Shown here piece by piece: positions 46,589 to 58,387 of a DNA stretch of 64,000 bases (the first letter of the stretch is position 1; every line of letters starts with the position of its first letter). The stretch covers positions 1 through 64,000 of the forward strand of contig MCFE01000001.1 of assembly GCA_002104905.1 (NCBI GenBank), in the 5' to 3' direction. The notes under the pieces were generated by a model. That model saw only the letters and a program-made list of their open reading frames with translations. It made no database searches and was not told where the DNA came from. Source of the stretch: Basidiobolus meristosporus CBS 931.73 (Eukaryota; Basidiobolomycota; Basidiobolomycetes; Basidiobolales; Basidiobolaceae). A program made the translations under genes and the position numbers.

Positions 46589-47836
46589 ATGGTCCCCATA
46601 CCAAGCCTCAACTCATCTTTAGTACAACCCAGACAAAACCCATCCCCCAGCTCACAAGCGCGGTCCGGACCGGAAAAGTTGATGTCGGATCCGTTTGAGT
46701 TCTTGCCAAATGATTTTAGTATGGCCCAAGTGTCTATGATGAGCCTTCATACAGATATTTGGGCACTACTGATTAATCTAGCAGAACTAGATACCTCAGA
46801 GAGTCAACAAAGATGGAAGAATTTGAGTAGAAAGCTGTGGTATGAGTTCTACATCAAGATGCCAGCCAATGTATGTAAAAAGATATATAACAAGACAAGT
46901 ATTGAAATCAAGAATGAGCTGAGAGTGATGGGATTTGACAAAGAAGCCGCGCGGGAACGATTTTGCGCGCAATTTGCACAGTACGGGCCGGACGCATCCG
47001 TTCGTGCCTCAACTTTGGGAACCAAAGAGATTTTGAATGAGTTTTTGCCTCAAATGACTAATGTACTACGTGATATATTAGTAGAGCTAAGTGGCTTCCG
47101 AGAGCAATATACACAGGACTCATCCAGGCAACAGCTCCAAAGTATCAGACAGAGGGTAAGTGAATACCTTGAGGAATCAGATGGTGAGCTTCAGGAGGAA
47201 GAATACAGACCGCAAGCAACATTGTCCAGATCGCGCCAGCATGCCTTGCTGGATTCCCTACCATCTCTTGCAACCACAGCGCGCCAGCGCACGTCAGTCC
47301 AGACTATGCCAACACCCTTTACCAGAACGCCCTGCATCAAGTCAACGCGCGTCAGGTCAACGCGCGCGCTTCAGAGCAAAACTACCAGAACTCGCCAAAC
47401 TGCTCATTTAGACACAAGTCCATTGGAGCGGACCAAGTCACGTCAACATGCGGCATCACATCGAACTCAGCCAAGGGCCATCTCAACGCGTCAAGGCGCG
47501 CCTGCGCGTGCTGTTTCACCTGACCATCAGCGAGTTACTTCTGGTGAACTGACTGATGATGACCAACATGAAGTGACTCAACCACCGGAGCCCTTGGCAA
47601 GTAAAAGAACGCGTCAGCGCATGGCACTACAGGCCGGTTCAGTTGGTTCAGTCGGAGCGATTCAGCGCGGCCAAGCTGCAGCATTGCACTCATCAACTAG
47701 GAGGCAAATTACTGACTACAAATACACAAGTAGCCAAGATGATAGTCAGCCAGGAAGTAGTATAGGTGTGCAAAGTGAGTCACTACCAAATGCTTCAGTA
47801 GTAATCCCTGTGAGAAAGAAACCCAGGAGAAGATGA
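46589..47836 (+). CDS. Second protein of the Harbinger-like element, unrecognised
   Basis: An intact 415-residue open frame divergent from the transposase, with a 360-base gap between starts. I do not recognise the family. The N-terminal half is probably helical (WKNLSRKLWYEFYIKM, VCKKIYNKTSIEIKNELR, ARERFCAQFAQYG, EILNEFLPQMTNVLRDILVELSG). The middle is acidic (YLEESDGELQEEEY). The second half is disordered and basic with repeated TRQ/ARQR/RTRQ words, ending in the likely nuclear signal RKKPRRR. In known PIF/Harbinger elements the second gene encodes a Myb/SANT-like DNA-binding partner; I see no clear Myb repeat. Starts at 46682 (MSDPFEF) or 46721 are possible. It is CpG-rich, unlike the transposase. 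Confidence 0.7.
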   Translation: MVPIPSLNSSLVQPRQNPSPSSQARSGPEKLMSDPFEFLPNDFSMAQVSMMSLHTDIWALLINLAELDTSESQQRWKNLSRKLWYEFYIKMPANVCKKIYNKTSIEIKNELRVMGFDKEAARERFCAQFAQYGPDASVRASTLGTKEILNEFLPQMTNVLRDILVELSGFREQYTQDSSRQQLQSIRQRVSEYLEESDGELQEEEYRPQATLSRSRQHALLDSLPSLATTARQRTSVQTMPTPFTRTPCIKSTRVRSTRALQSKTTRTRQTAHLDTSPLERTKSRQHAASHRTQPRAISTRQGAPARAVSPDHQRVTSGELTDDDQHEVTQPPEPLASKRTRQRMALQAGSVGSVGAIQRGQAAALHSSTRRQITDYKYTSSQDDSQPGSSIGVQSESLPNASVVIPVRKKPRRR

Positions 47837-50800
47837 TGAGATCGCTTTGAATCGCTCACATTTGTAATGATCCCGACAACCCTTTTTTTTTGCAATCCAA
47901 ATCGAGCCATTGCAAATCAGTGATCATCAAATTTTTGATATAAGTAATATCAAGGTAGTCTCACATTTGAGACAGAACCCCTATAAATAAACACCCTGCA
48001 TATATATACGTCATCTGTAATACCAGTGCAGCTATTGGATCTGTTTTGCACCTACACGATCGCTTGCGTGCTAGCTATGACACCTTGCCCAATCACTAGG
48101 ATCAGGGATTTACTTGCTCAATGGGCTAAATGGGATATTTGATGGCAAATCAGGTAGCTTTTTCAGTAGTCAATGAGCCAATTGGGGGCTGCCAGCTTCA
48201 GGATACTTTTGGACCAATTAACCACTGAGATACCGTCCAATTGGAGTGAGGGTAACCAAGATGGTAAGTATCAGTGTAGTTTATAGTGTAATACACATTT
48301 ATTTCCATTTACATTAAAGAAACATATCCAAATACCGGATTTTACCTGCCATTATAGCGGTATCCAATCGCGCACGTGATGCAAGCATTACGAGTTGGCG
48401 CAATCATCCGCGCCAACCTCATCGTGTCAGATTGTGCCATAGTGTGCAAGATTGTCCCGCATAGTGCAAAATTGTCCAAGAACGATCCTGCCTTCTGGTA
48501 GCTATAATATCGCGCCCAATTGTTCTTTGCAACCGCGGATTGTGCCGTGCACCCTGGCACGGTACAATGGAACAAGTCTATTCTCTATAGCTTCACATAT
48601 GAAATGATGTCTAATATCTATGTGCTTGGCTCTAGTATAAAAAGTTGGATATCTACCTAATTGTATACATCCTTGATTATCTTGAAATAAAGTAATAGGC
48701 ATTTTTTGACATAGGCCAGAATTTGTAAAAAGCTTTCTTATCCACATTACTTCTTTTGTAGCTTCACAGGGTGCCATATACTCTGCCTCTGTGGTAGAAA
48801 GTGCTACAGTTGGTTGCTTTCTTGAATTCCATAAAATTGCTCCTTTACAATAAAGAAAGGTGTATCCTGTGATGGATCTTCTGTCTACCAAATTTTGTCC
48901 CCAATCAGCGTCAGAATATCCCACAAAATCCTGTTCTGAATCCTTATAAGTGTATCTTAAGCAGATATCAGCAGTTCCTTTTAGGTATCTAAAAATCTGC
49001 TTAACTGCTGCAATATGATCAGATCCATAGTTCTGATTTTGTTGGCTGACAACTCCCACTGAATATGAGATATCTGGACGTGCTCCAAGCATAATATACA
49101 TCACACTGCTAACCATAGATTGATAAGGAAAGTCAGGGCTTTCAGATGGCACCAAGCTCTCTTGATTTGGTTGAGTTTTGACCAAGTTAAGGTTTGTCTC
49201 TATTGAGGTAGCTGCTGGTTTACAGTCTTCCATTTTGTACTACTTTAGTATATCTCAAATATACTTGCATTGGCTTAGGGTAATAGTCTGGGTACTTCTG
49301 CCTATGGAGAGCTTAATCCCTTAGTAGTAACTGAGTTCTCTAAGATTGGACATCCTGAACTCCTTAGATGGGCTGGATTATGTCTCTTCCAATGTTTCCA
49401 AGTGATTGGCAGCTATAATAAGATCATCCACATATAGAGCCAATAGAGCTGGATTTGCTCTATCTGGCTTATAGTATATATTATAGTCAGCATTACTCCT
49501 TTTGAAACTCAAAGATTCCAAATGAGAATCTATCTAGCAATTCCAGGCTCTTGGTGATTGTTTGAGACCATATAGTGACTTTTAAGCTTGCAGACCAAAT
49601 GGGGGTTATCTTGGTCAACAAACCCATTGGGCTGGTTGATATACATGTCCTCATCAAGTTCTCCATTAAAAAATGCAGTTTTTACATCCATTCAATGAAT
49701 AAAAAACTTACATTTGGCTGCAATAGCCAATATTAATCTGATGGAATTAAACTTGGCTACAGGTGCAAAGGTCTCAGTATAGTCAAGTCCATATGTTTGA
49801 GAGTATCCTTTGGCAACAAGTTTTGCTTTGTATCTTTCAATTGTACCATCAGCCTGGTATTTTGTCTTGAAGACCCAACTGCATCCAATTGATTTTTGGT
49901 TGACTGGTAATTTGACTAAGTCCCAAGTTTGATTTTCCATCAGGGCTGGATATTCCTCATTCATTGCAGATATCCAAAACTCTGTCTGAGGGCTATTTAG
50001 GACCTCTTTTACAGTCTGGGGCTCATCAATATGGACTGAATAGGCAAAGGCTAAGTTTGTACCCTCATCAATATAGTAATTTGGGCTATTTCTTGTCCAG
50101 TTGGATCTCCGGGAATTTGATACTGGAATGCTCACTTCTGGGATATTCCTGGGCACTGATTCTGGCTGAACCATGGTTGTAGAGTCCTCTGGAGTGAAAA
50201 AATTCTCATTGTATTGCTCTGATTCAATCCAGACCATTGGTGGACTTGAGATCAAATTTTTGTCATCATTCAATGTCATTTTTTGTGAAAATCTTGAATA
50301 TTCATCAAACAGCACATCTCTGGACTTGATCAGCTTCTTTGCTTTGGTATTGTAGAGTCTGTATGCCTTACTCTAATTGCAGTAGCCCAAAAATATGCAC
50401 TTCAAACTTTTTGGCTTAAATTTTGACTGATTTCCAGCCAGTTTTTTGGCATATACTGAAAACCCAAATATTCTTAGATATTCCGCACTTGGTCTGTATC
50501 CATACCATGCTTTAAATGGAGTAGAATCACAAAGTATTCTATTATAACTCCTATTTTTAAGGTATACAGCAGTGGCAACTAATTCCACCCAAAAATCATA
50601 GGATAATTTTTATTCATGGATCATATATCTTGTTGTTTCAGTTATTGATCTGTTAGCACATTCTGCTACTCCATTTTGCTCTGGGGAGTATGGTACAGTA
50701 GTCACTTGCTTTATCCCATGAACTTTGCAGAAGTGGATGAAGAGTTTTCAGGCATATTCTCCACCATTGTCAGAGCGTATTTTCTTGATTTTTTCACCAG

Positions 50801-52114
50801 TTTCTCTCTCCACAATGGCTTTAAATCCCTGAGCTTAGACAGAGCTTCTTCATTTCTCTCCATGAAATAGACCCATGTGTATCTTGCATAATCATCAATA
50901 AAAGTGATTAAATACTTCATCCCACCTAAGGAAAAATTTTGCATAGGTCCACACAGATCTAAGTGAATTAGATCTAATTTTTTCTTAGTTTTGATTAGCC
51001 CAGAGATCTTGAATGATTGTCTGGCTTGTTCCCCATATATGCAGGCTTCACAGTGCTCCAAATTATCCAGGGTATCAATTTTCACTCCAGAAATTGGCTG
51101 ATCTCTGATCATTTTACGCAAATAATCAAAATTGATGTGCCCAAATCTCCTGTGCCAAAGCATTGGTGTTTCTTCACTTAAGCTACTTATATGGGCTTTC
51201 ACATATGATGGAATATAAGCCAACTTATATAGATTCTGATCTCTGATGCCCAATGCAATATGGGCACTATTTTGATCAGTGATCCTGCATCCAGAATTGT
51301 CAAAACTGAAACTGAGTCCTTCTGCTGTGGCCTTGCTTACAGAGAGTAGGTTCTTGGCGATTTCTGGTACATATAGTACTTATTTGAAAGTCAGCGTATG
51401 GCTTCCTTCACTGCTTCCAATGTTTACTTGGATATTTCCTTCTCCCACTGCATCAAGTGTTCTATTGTCACCCATGAAAACCATCTGAATTGGAATTTCT
51501 TGATGTTGGGTAAAAAGATCTTTTTGGTGTGTAAAGTGTTGAGATGCTCCAGAGTCAATATGCCACATCTGAGAATCCTTGTTTGTGGTCATTTTTAGTG
51601 CAGATATGAATAGTCTATCTTCAGTTGTTGCAGCATTTCCATACTCAGGCTTCTTTTCCTGGTTATCTTTCTTTTTTAGGAACTGGTCAGTTGTGTGTCC
51701 TTTCCTTTTGCAGTAGTTACAAAACAGGTTGCTGTTGCCTTTGTAGGGTTTTGGGTACCTCCTTTGTTGGTGATCATTACTTATTAAAGCATTTTCCTAT
51801 CCCTTCTTATTTGCACTCGATCTTTTTATTTGTCATCCAGGAGCCTTACATATACATAATTTAAGGTTAAATCTTCAGTTCTGGACGCTGGGGCTGATAC
51901 AAGGCCCTGAAACCTGTCTGTCAGGCTATTCAGGATGGTAACTATCACATCCTCATCAGTAGTTGGTACGCCACCAGATTCCATCTCATCTACCAGCAGG
52001 GTAATTCTGTTGATTAGATTTTTCATTTCTTCTCCTGCCAGCATCTTTGTAGTAATGAATTTTCATCTCAGATACATTTTCTTAGCAGCTGAACATGACT
52101 GGTAGGTGTCTTCT

Positions 52115-52515
52115 AATGCCGGCACTATAAGTGCTTTGTGTAGATCTTACTTTAGGGCTAAAAGTTAAATATAGTGCCAGATAGTACCAGTGGACCAAGA
52201 TAGTGCCATTCATTTTTGTGACATGATACAAGCTACAGGAGCTAGATTCAGAGAGCCATGGGTATTGAGTACCAGATGCATATCTTAAATCTGCTTGTGC
52301 TCTAACACATCCTGCACAACATTGATCCAAAAAAAAGATCAAAAAATGGATTTTCTCCAACATAATGAGTGAAATATAGGGGCTGCTTTGCATGAAGATG
52401 CAGGGCTATGTTTCACACTCTGTGGCCAGGTAGAGGCTCACTTGGTCTCTCTGGCACACTATGGCATCATTTGGCACTCATGGCTCAATGTGGCACTATC
52501 CAACGGAACAAGTCT
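52115..52515 (-). mobile_element. MITE-like non-autonomous element, copy 1
   Basis: On the reverse strand this 401-bp element begins AGACTTGTTCCGTTGGATAGTGCC, identical over 24 bases to the left end of the Harbinger-like element. It contains many GTGCC words and ends TATAGTGCCGGCATT. The far end is not an inverted copy of the first. It aligns over its length with 57776-58142 except for a 40-bp inverted segment at 52127-52166. It contains no gene. Confidence 0.75.
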
Positions 52516-53413
52516 ATTGATATGGCTTGATATGGGGAGCTGTTGAGAATAAGTTAGCCATGCGGTGTGGTAGGGTAAACATACCTCCCACAGACAAGTT
52601 TATTCATATAGTCATTATGATATACTTATCCATATTTTATCTTATCAGTATTATCCCATTCTTCTTTTGCCCATATTATCAGTATTATCCCCATATGATG
52701 TTTACCCTGATTAGTTATTAGCATTAGTTATCCCAGATATTATTCAGCTTTGTGATCAGTAGATGTATCTATACAAGGCAAGTACCCACGTCAGTACCCA
52801 TGACACATGACCTAGGTCTGTGTTACCATCCCTACCATTTCAATACCATATATGGTATTTCTATGTTTCACAGGTTACAGACTACTGATTCCTGATTGGT
52901 TGAGTGCTGTGCCTTTTAGAACCTTCCAGGACATTCTTGGCATATTTTTAGCTCATAGTGATGTCATCAAGAACTCCACTGATACCTAAAATCTTCTAGA
53001 ACCTTGTCATTAGTAATCACTTGGCAATCAGGAAAAGTATTTAAGGGAAAGCAATCCCTCATCAATAAATCATCCCTTCTATCAGTAACACTTCTACCTT
53101 ATTGATTAGCAGTTGATCACTGCACCTGCCTTCAACAGTACATCTCAGACCTGCCATCAAGGAGCTTTTCAGGGTAGTGCACAAGACACACAGAGGCCTT
53201 TGGAGACACTTGGAGCACCCAGGAAGCTAGAGAAGCAGGAGCTTTTACCATAGTGGCATATTGACAAAGACACCAGCAGATTAGACACAGAGGTTATTGC
53301 ACCCATCAGACACCTCACACACCTTGAGTTGTGTAGCTTCTCCCAGGAGTACCTCTACACCACCACACTGGCTCACTATCCTACAGGTGAAATGTCAGCA
53401 AACATTTTTACTA
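52516..53413 (+). mobile_element. Copia RNase H fragment split by a gypsy LTR
   Basis: 52516-52565 and 53368-53413 together read as the end of copia RNase H (VENKLA, then YPTGEMSANIFTKPEF). The gypsy LTR-1 lies between. This may be the far side of copy E, but that link is inference. Confidence 0.55.
52566..53367 (+). mobile_element. Gypsy-type solo LTR-1
   Basis: About 802 bp from TGTGGTAGGGT to CACCACCACA. It aligns along its length with the LTR at 57111-58273 once the inserted MITE is removed. A promoter-like AAAAGTATTTAAGGGA and an AATAAATCAT follow each other near 53034-53080, as expected for an R region. No internal coding region is attached to it. Confidence 0.7.
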
Positions 53414-54895
53414 AACCTGAGTTTGTGACACCTTCATGCTCACCTTGGCCTTCAAAATATGGCACTGAGAGTGATAGTGCTGAAGAAGAAGGCTCACTAG
53501 TGGATTGACAGCCTATCTCACCCAATAACAGTTCCTTGTATGAGCCTGGCAAAATCCCTGTAGGCAATGAAACAACACTCATGTAAAAAGTGGCAAGGAA
53601 ACCTTATGGAGCTAAGTGAGCCCAGGAATCCAGCTACTGGTGAATGATGTGATGCTGTGGCTAGAGAAGTGGCATGTTTCCACAAATATCACTAATAGGG
53701 GCCTTGAGGACATACTCACACATCTTGCCAAAAGTATTCCAGGATTCAACTTAGCATGTACATGGTTGAAATGGAAAACAATCATGAGGCTGGCAAAATA
53801 TTATCCAGGCACCATCCTGATGCCAGCATGAGTTATCTGTTGCAGGGCACTTACATCAGAAAATGCCACCATTGCAAGGTGTCCAACTTGTCAGGAATCC
53901 ACCACCATCATGGCTAACCAATGATCACACTCAAGATCTATTCCTGTAATGATCAGCTAAGTAATGTAAAGTTGGGCTGGGTTTAACAAGCAGCTAGTTT
54001 TTAATAAGAAAACTCTACCAAGGTATACCAGATTTCCCATAGTCATAAGCCAACTTCTACACCATTCAATACAGAATTCACACAAACAAGAGCCAGAGTG
54101 CACCTATAAGGGGGACAAGAATCCAGCAGGGAGAAGGATTATATTGGCAAAATACTAAGAAATTCTTTGCAGATATTCAGGAGGTATTCATGTAGAAGTG
54201 GTGACAACCAAGTATATGTTTGCAAGATGTATATGTTACCAGCAGTACAAGGTATATGGCAACTTTGCAAGTATCAGACCAAAAAGCCATAAAGTTGAGG
54301 TGATAGAAGTATATCAATTGCAACAGGTGTGCATGTTTGTAGAGGTTAGTAAGCAGGAGGCCATAGTATTTTTTGATTTGAGCTTTATGTGGAATACCTA
54401 AGGTAGTAGTGGGTAAGCAACTAAAGAGAGGTGATTCTACAGTGGAATATATGAATTGCACAAGGGGAGGTAGAAAAAGGAAATACCATTTAGTAAATTG
54501 GCACAATAGCATTATACAGAACTAGCTGTAGGCAGTCATACTGCCATCATAATGCCATCAGAATGTTGCTGTGAGGCTGTTAAAACACTGTTCACACTTT
54601 TGCCATAAAAGGCAATTGGATGTCCTGACTGGCTGGATCCATTTAAAAAAGTTGTAGAGCGCAATAAGACCGTAACAACGCTATGCAATTATTGTCACAG
54701 CACTAATCAAATCTTGTCACATTTTATCACTTTATTTGGCTGTAAAATTACCAAACTGCTGTTGTAATCCCATTGTAAAATTGTTAAGAGGGTCACTATT
54801 TCCAAGCTGCTGGTATTATGATAGTCTTAAAATGGGATCCTGATGGCTGATCTGGATTGGATCTACCTGCAGGATCAAATTACTTTTCATTGGGT
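53414..54895 (+). mobile_element. TNP2 transposon copy 2, internally deleted
   Basis: Forward-strand fragment aligning with the complete element in reverse complement. It has the N-terminal linker and LLVNDVMLWLEKW (53420-53700), then the CPTCQEST region (53870-53900). After a large deletion comes the C-terminal tail and 3' end (53940-54500, ARCICYQQYK near 54220), then the terminal region. It ends at TTTTCATTGGG (54885-54895), one base different from the inverted repeat of the complete copy. Confidence 0.7.
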
Positions 54896-56343
54896 ATACT
54901 GGACCCAGCAAGTCACCTGGAGAGCACTGGTACCCTTTGTGGGAAAGATGGAACACTTACAATGTGAACTGGCTACAGAGCCCTAGACTCAGTAACTGTG
55001 AAGAATAAGTACCTCATACCATGGATTGATGAGCTTGGGACCAACTCTATGGAGCCACTGTATTTAGCAATATTGACCTCATGTCAGGATACAACCAGAT
55101 TAGGGTGAATCCAGTAGATATCCCCAAGAGAGCATTCAGGACCAGAAATGAATATTACAAGTGCTTAGTCCTGAGTTTTGGCCTTATTAATGCCCCTGCA
55201 ACATTCATGACCTTGATGCAAACAGTCTTCCAGGAGTACTTAGAGAAGTTTGTGGTAATCTAACCAGACAACATATTGATATACAGCAAGACAAAAGAGG
55301 AACACTTGATGCACATTAATTGGGTCTTGAAGAAGCTAAGAGATAACAACCTTTACAGTAAGCTAGCAAGGTGTGAATTCTTGAAATAACATGTTGAATA
55401 CCTGGGACACATAGTGACTAGCACAGGAGTGTACATAGACCCCAAGAAGGGTGAAGTTATTAAGAGTTTGAAGCAGACCCATAGCCTATGAGAACTCAGA
55501 TCATTCCTTGCAATGGTTTCCTGATATTCTCAAGAAAGTCAACACCTTGAAGTGGGACATAGCCTGTGTGACTGTTTTTCTGGTGCTCAAGAATAAACTT
55601 GTTAAGCTGCCAAGCTTAAGAATCCCATACTTTGCAAAACAGTTAACACTATGCACATATGATTCAGACTATGCAGTTGGTGGAGTACTGAGCCAAGAGC
55701 ATGAGGGAGAGAACTATCCAGTTGCTTTTTAGTTTAAGAGACTGAGCACTGCCAAACAAAACTGTCTGGTGCATGAGAAGGAGATGCATGCCATAATACA
55801 CTATTTGAAGACCTGGAGATCCTACATTGAAGGTGTCAAGTGTGCTGTGAAGAATGATTCATGCCTCACCCAGGCATATTCTGTCTGTGAAGGTACTCTC
55901 CATAGGAAATGCAGCAGAACAAACACTTGAAAACCTTGGCATATCACCAGAGAAATAATGGAGCCACTGAGTGGTTTAATAAATTGTTTGGAAAAATGCT
56001 GACCAAGTATGCAAATGGAGCTGTCAGCAGATGGAATGAGTATATAGACCAAGCACTTTTTGCCTGCAGAGTTAGAGTGCACAACACCACCCAACAATTG
56101 CCATTTTACTTAGTGTATGGATCTGAACCAGGGATTTCAGGAGATCTCACACAACCAAAGAATGCAGACACCCTAGATAATGAACTCAGTCAGTCAAGTA
56201 GACACCAGCAGCTGGAACAAAGATGTCAAGAGGCACCAGAGCTTGCAAGACTTGCTACCAATACTCAACCATTAAGATATTGGTATCACAAGAAAAGAGA
56301 TTCCAGAGAACCCTCTCAACTTTGGCAGGGGAGAATGCTATGA
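54896..56343 (+). mobile_element. Ty3/gypsy pol fragment
   Basis: Reverse transcriptase runs from about 54980 (YRALDSVTVKNKYLIP) through [15 protein letters not shown] and [11 protein letters not shown]. The catalytic YxDD region is broken (a stop at 55261 and PDN in place of the acidic pair). Thumb and connection traces follow, then RNase H (LCTYDSDYAVGGVLSQEHEGENYPVAF, 55650-55730). A jump leads to integrase core pieces (YHQRNNGATEWFNKLFGKML, 55948-56010) and a C-terminal QLWQGRML. The protease and most of integrase are missing. It is a dead relic. Confidence 0.75.
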
Positions 56344-57037
56344 CATACTGCATGAATGCTTGATTTAGATTAGTTTTTAATCAAATCAATTAGTTTTATG
56401 CTTAGCCTATTAGTATATCAGTGTTATCTAACAAATCAGTAATATCAGTCAGCAGATGAATGAGCTGATCCTTATCAGAAAGAAATGGATATGCTAGATA
56501 GAATCTGATTCAGTGATGATGATGCAATCAAATGAGTCATTGGCTGCAACCTAAATTAGGAAATACAATTAGTCAGTAAATGATCTGGCAAAATGTATAT
56601 AAGGAGCTGCAGGAACCTCAATACAAATCAGTTCACATTTTAGGGTATACAATACTTGACAACTTTACCAAAGTATGCCAGGTTTTTCATGATCACAAGC
56701 CACTTTTACTCCATTCAGTAAATAATTCTCACAAACAAGAACCAGAGAACATCTATCAAGGGACTTGAATTCAGCAACCAAAAGGAATATACTGGATAAA
56801 TACTAAGAAGTCAATTTTCTTGCTGTATTAGGCAATAGGGTGCAGAGGGCAAGTGGTGCAGAAGTATTTGACTATTTGATATCATTCAGCAGCTAAAAAT
56901 TCACTTATCAACTTTGGACTAATCTTTGTCACCATTGGACTCATTTACAGCCCTAACTTTGCCACTCTCTTTCACATCTATCATCTTATGATTATTCCCC
57001 TATGATCATGATCAAATTAGCACTTTTACCAAGCATT
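56344..57037. other. Repeat debris with a TNP2 fragment
   Basis: AT-rich DNA between the gypsy relic and Harbinger-like copy 2. About 56655-56830 aligns with the 3' end of the TNP2 element (CTTTACCAAAGTATGCCAGG to TAAATACTAAGAAG). The rest is unassigned. Confidence 0.5.
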
Positions 57038-57110
57038 AGACTTGTTCTGTTGGATAGTACTGCATAGTGCCAGCCTGTTTATAGTGCCGGATTGATATGG
57101 CACTCTACAG

Positions 57111-58273
57111 TGTAGTGGGGTCACAGTGACACCCACTGATAGATGTGCTCATTCCCATATTTTCTACTTCCCTATTTCTCTACTATGCTTATTTTAGTTT
57201 TATCCCATTTGTCTTACCTGATCAGTACTACCCCATAAGCTGATTGACTATCACACCTGCTTACCTTATTGCATAAGTTATCTATCACTATATGTAAGAT
57301 AACTAGCTGTAAGTGCTTCTATATTAGGCAAGTACCCACACCATTACCTATGATGCTTGATCAACCCATGTCACCATTCGTATCATTTCCATGTCTTATA
57401 TGGTATTACTATGTTACACAGGTTTCAGAGTACTGATTCCTGATTGGTTGGATGTGCTGTGCCTCTTAAAGACTTCTGGCACCTACTTAGAGTACTTTTA
57501 GCTCATTGTGATGTCATTTTGATTTCTATTGATCTCTAGAACCTTTGGGAACACCATGATTAGTGACCACTGAGCCGGTGAGAAAAGTATATAAGGGAGG
57601 CAATCCCTCAACAATAAATCATAATCCCTTTTATCAATATACCAACTTATCAATTAGTGTGATCACTGCTACCTACTGCTACCTGAATTTCCAACCCCAG
57701 ATCACAGGACACTCCCAGGAAGCCATGCTGACAGCCAACTGACCTTGGAGGCACCACTTGTGAGGAATACTCAGAAGACTTGTTCCATTGGATAGCGCCA
57801 CATTGAGCCATGAGTGCCAAATGATGCCATAGTGTGCCAGGGAGGCCAAGTGAACCTTTGTGTAAAGCCACCCCTGTGTTTCACCCATTGTGTTGGAGAA
57901 AATCCATTTTTCAACCATTTTCTTTAGGTCAATGTTGTGCAGTATGTGTAAGAGCACAGAAGAACTGAAGACATGTGTCATGTACTCAAAACCCATGGCA
58001 CTCTGAATCTAACTCCTGTGGCCTGTAATATGTCATAAAAATGCATGGCACTATTTTGGTCCACTGGTACTATCTGGCACTATAGGTGCTTTGTATAGAT
58101 CTCACTTTAGGGCTAATAATTAAATATAGTGCCAGATATATTAGATTAGAGACAGAACACAAGTACTCCTAGCAAGCTTTTGCTAAAGACCATTGCACCT
58201 GGTGAACACCCCACACACAAAACACTTGAGAAGAGTTGGATGTATCTCTCCCTTGTATTTATACACCACCACA
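57111..58273 (+). mobile_element. Gypsy-type solo LTR-2 inserted in Harbinger copy 2 and carrying a MITE
   Basis: Starts TGTAGTGGGGTC and ends CACCACCACA. Without the MITE and its duplicated AGA it is about 793 bp, matching LTR-1 at 52566-53367. It contains AAAAGTATATAAGGGAGG near 57580 as a TATA region. A clear 5-bp duplication at its edges is not preserved. Confidence 0.7.
57776..58142 (+). mobile_element. MITE-like non-autonomous element, copy 2
   Basis: 367 bp from AGACTTGTTCCATTGGATAG to GCCAGATATATT, flanked by AGA on both sides (57773-57775 and 58143-58145). The unfilled site can be read from LTR-1 (CAGATTAGA at about 53279), which supports these ends. It is homologous to 52115-52515. 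Confidence 0.75.
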
Positions 58274-58387
58274 ATGGCATCATCTTGCATTATAACTTCT
58301 ACCATAATGCCAGTGGTAGGATTTAGTAACTGGTAATTATATTTAATCTTACTTATGTTGCGCAGAATAGTACTTTCCTTGCTTTGT

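Larger units (their letters stand above)
45162..48579. mobile_element. Harbinger-like two-gene DNA transposon, copy 1
   Basis: A 3418-bp element inserted in the RNase H region of copia copy F. The ends are AGACTTGTTCC and its exact complement GGAACAAGTCT. The inverted repeat extends to about 24 bp (..GTTGGATAGTGCC against ..ATTGTACCGTGCC). It is flanked by ATT on both sides (45159-45161 and 48580-48582). The uninterrupted target GTTATTCTC can be read from copia copy C, so ATT is a true 3-bp duplication. Many GTGCC/GGCAC words crowd the subterminal 90 bases. It carries a reverse-strand DDE transposase and a divergent forward gene, the layout of PIF/Harbinger elements. Confidence 0.88.
44673..52114 (-). 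mobile_element. Copia copy F, reverse strand, split by a Harbinger-like element
   Basis: This is the best preserved copia copy. The 3' LTR is 44673-45021 (349 bp) with the purine tract AGTGGGAG next to it. The RNase H end is at 45022-45161. The Harbinger-like element occupies 45162-48579. The rest of RNase H is at 48580-49233, and reverse transcriptase with LYVDDLIIAA near 49410-49440. Pre-RT and integrase follow at 49690-51250 and protease with an intact HIDSGASQHFTH near 51550. The gag CCHC region lies near 51700 and gag (MLAGEEMKNLINRITLL) at 51826-52044. Longest open pieces are 243, 207 and 180 codons. The start of gag and the 5' LTR are missing; the MITE at 52115 sits at the break. Confidence 0.8.
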
